This document shows positions 6,264 through 8,389 of a stretch of DNA of 8,389 nt, piece after piece. Where the stretch lies: contig JAOAAI010000099.1 in NCBI GenBank assembly GCA_026418955.1, positions 1-8,389 of the forward strand, written 5' to 3'. The first letter of the stretch is position 1. The number at the start of each line of letters is the position of its first letter. A program made the translations under genes and the position numbers. Source of the DNA: Candidatus Goldiibacteriota bacterium (lineage in GTDB: Bacteria; Oederibacteriota; PGYV01; DSYL01). The notes below the pieces were generated by a model, which worked only from the letters and a program-made list of their open reading frames with translations, was not told the origin of the DNA and searched no databases.

Positions 6264-7179
6264 ATCTTTTATTATTATATTCTTAACTGTTATATCTGGA
6301 TATATTTTTTCTTATTTTTATGGAAATAAAAAAGAAACTTTTGAGAATTCTTTGAGTGATTATCTTTATTACTTTGCTCTTCCTTTGACTATTTTTTTAA
6401 AAGTAATTAATTTTGAAATGAAGAATATGGATTTTTATATATTTATTATTAATTCATTACCAATTATTTTTTTGTATTTATTGATTTATTCAGCTTATAG
6501 ATTTGGTATTATTAATGCTTCTTTTGCAAGAACTTCTATGATATCATCTACATTAGGGAATGTTGTTTATTTAGGTTTTGGAGTAATTCAATATAATTTT
6601 GGAGAACATATAATTCCTTATGCTGCGGTTAGTGTTGGAATACAGAATTTGATTATTTTTAGTATTGGTGTTTTTTTTATAAACCTTATTTGTTTTGAAA
6701 AATCTTGTATAATAATTGGAACAAAAAAGGCTTTTTTAAATCCTATTTTTTTATCAACATTTATTGGCTTTTTTTTCAGTCTTTTAGATATCAGTATATC
6801 TGATTTTTTAAATGATTTTTTAGTTCAAGTTTCAAAAACAACAGTTCCTTTAGCACTTTTTTTAATAGGAGTAAGTATTTATGGTAAAAAATTTAATATA
6901 AGTTATCTTAAAAAAGTAATATTAATATCTTCTTTAAAACTTGTTATTTTGCCTTTTATATCTTTTATTTTTATATTTTTGTTTGCTAAGTTTGATATTG
7001 TTTCACTAGTTAGTTTTATTCTGTATACAATGCCAGTTGCTATAGCAGCATTTGTGGTAGCTAGAGATTTTGAGCTTGAAAAAGATGTGGTTGCAGGTTC
7101 TGTTATTTTTACAACTGTCTTGTATTTTATTTTTTATTGGATATATATTTTTTTGGTTAATAACTTTTTTTATATATAA
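6256..7179 (+). CDS. AEC (auxin efflux carrier) family permease
   Basis: This 307-residue, very hydrophobic protein has about ten membrane segments and the usual length of bacterial AEC permeases such as malate permease MleP and malonate transporter MdcF. Family landmarks are YYFALPLTIFLKV (38-50) in the second helix, the NASFARTSM/GNVVYLGFG region (87-109), NPIFLSTFIG (162-171) opening the second half, TVPLALFLIG (196-205), KLVILPF (228-234) and YTMPVAIAAFVVAR (257-270) near the end. The start ATG at 6256 overlaps the stop of the exchanger gene by eight bases (ATGATTAA) in another frame, and no Shine-Dalgarno is seen, so translation is probably coupled to the upstream gene. Substrates in this family are mostly carboxylates, which would suit the exchanger next door, but that link is inference. 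No truncation or frame break is visible. Confidence 0.85.
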   Translation: MIKSFIIIFLTVISGYIFSYFYGNKKETFENSLSDYLYYFALPLTIFLKVINFEMKNMDFYIFIINSLPIIFLYLLIYSAYRFGIINASFARTSMISSTLGNVVYLGFGVIQYNFGEHIIPYAAVSVGIQNLIIFSIGVFFINLICFEKSCIIIGTKKAFLNPIFLSTFIGFFFSLLDISISDFLNDFLVQVSKTTVPLALFLIGVSIYGKKFNISYLKKVILISSLKLVILPFISFIFIFLFAKFDIVSLVSFILYTMPVAIAAFVVARDFELEKDVVAGSVIFTTVLYFIFYWIYIFLVNNFFYI

Positions 7180-7187
7180 TTATTAAT

Positions 7188-8389
7188 ATGATAAAAACAA
7201 ATATCAATCCATGGTTTTATGTTCCTACCACTTATTTTACAGAAGGACTGCCATATGTTTTAGTAAATACAATGGTGGTTGTTTTTTATAAAAAAATGAA
7301 TGTTTCAAATGAATTAATAGCATTTTTAACAAGTTGGCTTTTTTTACCTTGGACAGTTAAGTTTTTATGGGGTCCAATAGTTGATGTTACAGCTACAAAA
7401 AGAAAATGGATAATATATACTCAAATGTTTATGTCAGCTTTAACTCTTATCGCAGCATTTTTTGTAAAATCACAATATTTTTTATATCTTACCCTTTCAA
7501 GTTTTATGCTAATAGCATTTTTATCTGCTACTCATGATATAGCAGTGGATGGTTTTTATATGTTGTCAATGGATGAAAAAAAACAAGCTTTTTTTGTTGG
7601 AATAAGAGCTTTTTTTTATAGACTTGCTTTATTGTTTGCTTCAAGCATTCTTATAATGTATGCTGGAAAATTAGAAACTATAACTTCAAATATAGCATCT
7701 GCTTGGCAGATTGTTTTTGGAATTGTAGCAATTATCTTAGCTGTGTTTTTTTTATATCATGTTTTAATTTTGCCATATCCTATAAATGACAAACCAAACG
7801 ATAAATTTAGTTGGAATGAATTATTCGATGCTCTTATAAGTTATTTCAAACAAGAAAAGATAATAATTGCTATTCTTTTTATAATATTTTACAGATTTGG
7901 TGAAGCAATGTTACTTAAAATTGCTCCTCTTTTTTTGCTTGATTCATCTACTAATGGGGGTATAGGTTTAACTACTTTGCAATATGGGAGGGTTTATGGT
8001 ACTTTTGGGTTGATATTTTTAATTATTGGTAACATAGTTGGTGGTATGGCTATTGCTAAATGGGGTTTGAAAAGATGTATTTGGCCAATGGCATTGTTAC
8101 TAAATCTTCCAGATTTAGTATATGTTTATATGGCGTATCATAATAATTTACCAATTGAATATGTGTATGTCTTAGTTTCATTTGAACAGTTTGGCTATGG
8201 TATTGGAACAACAGCATTTATGTATTATTTAATACAGTTGACAGGTGAAAAATATAAAACAACACATTTTGCTATTTCTACAAGTATAATGGCAATGGGA
8301 TTAATGATTCCAGGTATGTTTAGTGGAATGTTACAAAAAGCTGTTGGTTATCCAATTTTTTTTATTATAGTTTGTATAGCTACTATTCC
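7188..8389 (+). CDS. AmpG-like MFS permease, 3' end beyond window
   Basis: The frame is open from the ATG at 7188 to the window edge (400 codons plus two bases) with no stop, so the C-terminus is missing. It is a major facilitator of the AmpG-like muropeptide-permease type, closest in style to the Bacteroidetes proteins. Landmarks are the opening NPWFYVPTTYFTEGLPYVLV (7-26), the loop 2-3 motif around WGPIVD...KRKW (61-74), ATHDIAVDGFYM (114-125), FFVGIRAFFYRLAL (135-148) and FEQFGYGIGTTAFMYYL (332-348). Characterised AmpG imports GlcNAc-anhydro-MurNAc peptides for peptidoglycan recycling; many homologues in this branch are untested. It starts eight bases after the AEC gene, so it belongs to the same transcript. 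No ribosome binding site stands out. Family confidence is high, substrate confidence low. Probably only a few dozen residues are lost at the end. Confidence 0.85.
   Translation, partial: MIKTNINPWFYVPTTYFTEGLPYVLVNTMVVVFYKKMNVSNELIAFLTSWLFLPWTVKFLWGPIVDVTATKRKWIIYTQMFMSALTLIAAFFVKSQYFLYLTLSSFMLIAFLSATHDIAVDGFYMLSMDEKKQAFFVGIRAFFYRLALLFASSILIMYAGKLETITSNIASAWQIVFGIVAIILAVFFLYHVLILPYPINDKPNDKFSWNELFDALISYFKQEKIIIAILFIIFYRFGEAMLLKIAPLFLLDSSTNGGIGLTTLQYGRVYGTFGLIFLIIGNIVGGMAIAKWGLKRCIWPMALLLNLPDLVYVYMAYHNNLPIEYVYVLVSFEQFGYGIGTTAFMYYLIQLTGEKYKTTHFAISTSIMAMGLMIPGMFSGMLQKAVGYPIFFIIVCIATI

Noticed and set aside
1875..8363. Many eight-base T tracts (for example 1875-1882, 3181-3188, 6671-6678, 7610-7617, 8356-8363) as phase-variation sites
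   Set aside because: They occur throughout hydrophobic AT-rich genes as Phe codons, with all frames intact; eight bases is not exceptional here and there is no sign of switching.

Overview
The window comes from a very AT-rich bacterial genome, roughly a quarter G+C by eye. Every credible gene is on the + strand. A 2-oxoacid:ferredoxin oxidoreductase subunit at the left end points to an anaerobic or fermentative metabolism. An AmpG-like muropeptide-permease-type MFS protein at the right end, of the kind common in Bacteroidetes, fits a diderm cell. I cannot name the phylum from this sequence.

Layout: (1) 33-569 encodes the gamma subunit of a 2-oxoacid:ferredoxin oxidoreductase (KorC/VorC type). 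It has a strong Shine-Dalgarno and is probably the last gene of an operon entering from the left. (2) 570-1100 is a 531-base spacer with no intact gene. It holds a strong hairpin and a local G+C-richer patch (about 759-851), a sigma70-like promoter candidate, two further inverted repeats, and one forward frame with fewer stops than expected. (3) 1101 to the right edge is a tightly packed run of five membrane-transport genes: two half-size ABC exporters (5 bases apart), an AspT/YidE-type exchanger with two RCK_C domains (46 bases further on), an AEC-family permease (overlapping the exchanger by 8 bases) and an AmpG-like MFS permease (8 bases after the AEC gene, cut off by the window edge). No enzyme gene interrupts the run.

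How they work together: the two ABC proteins almost certainly form one heterodimeric exporter. The first has the catalytic Walker B glutamate but a degenerate signature (LSAGE). The second has a canonical LSGGQ but an Asp in place of the catalytic Glu, an altered Walker A and no A-loop aromatic. Paired head to tail they give one complete ATP site and one degenerate site. The exchanger and the AEC permease are probably translationally coupled, and both belong to families that move small carboxylates or amino acids, so an overlapping substrate pool is a reasonable guess. The MFS protein may import peptidoglycan fragments. No substrate can be fixed from the sequence.

I did not find a clearly new defence, mobile or CRISPR-type system. 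The least explained parts are the structured spacer and the unusual nucleotide-binding site of the second ABC protein.
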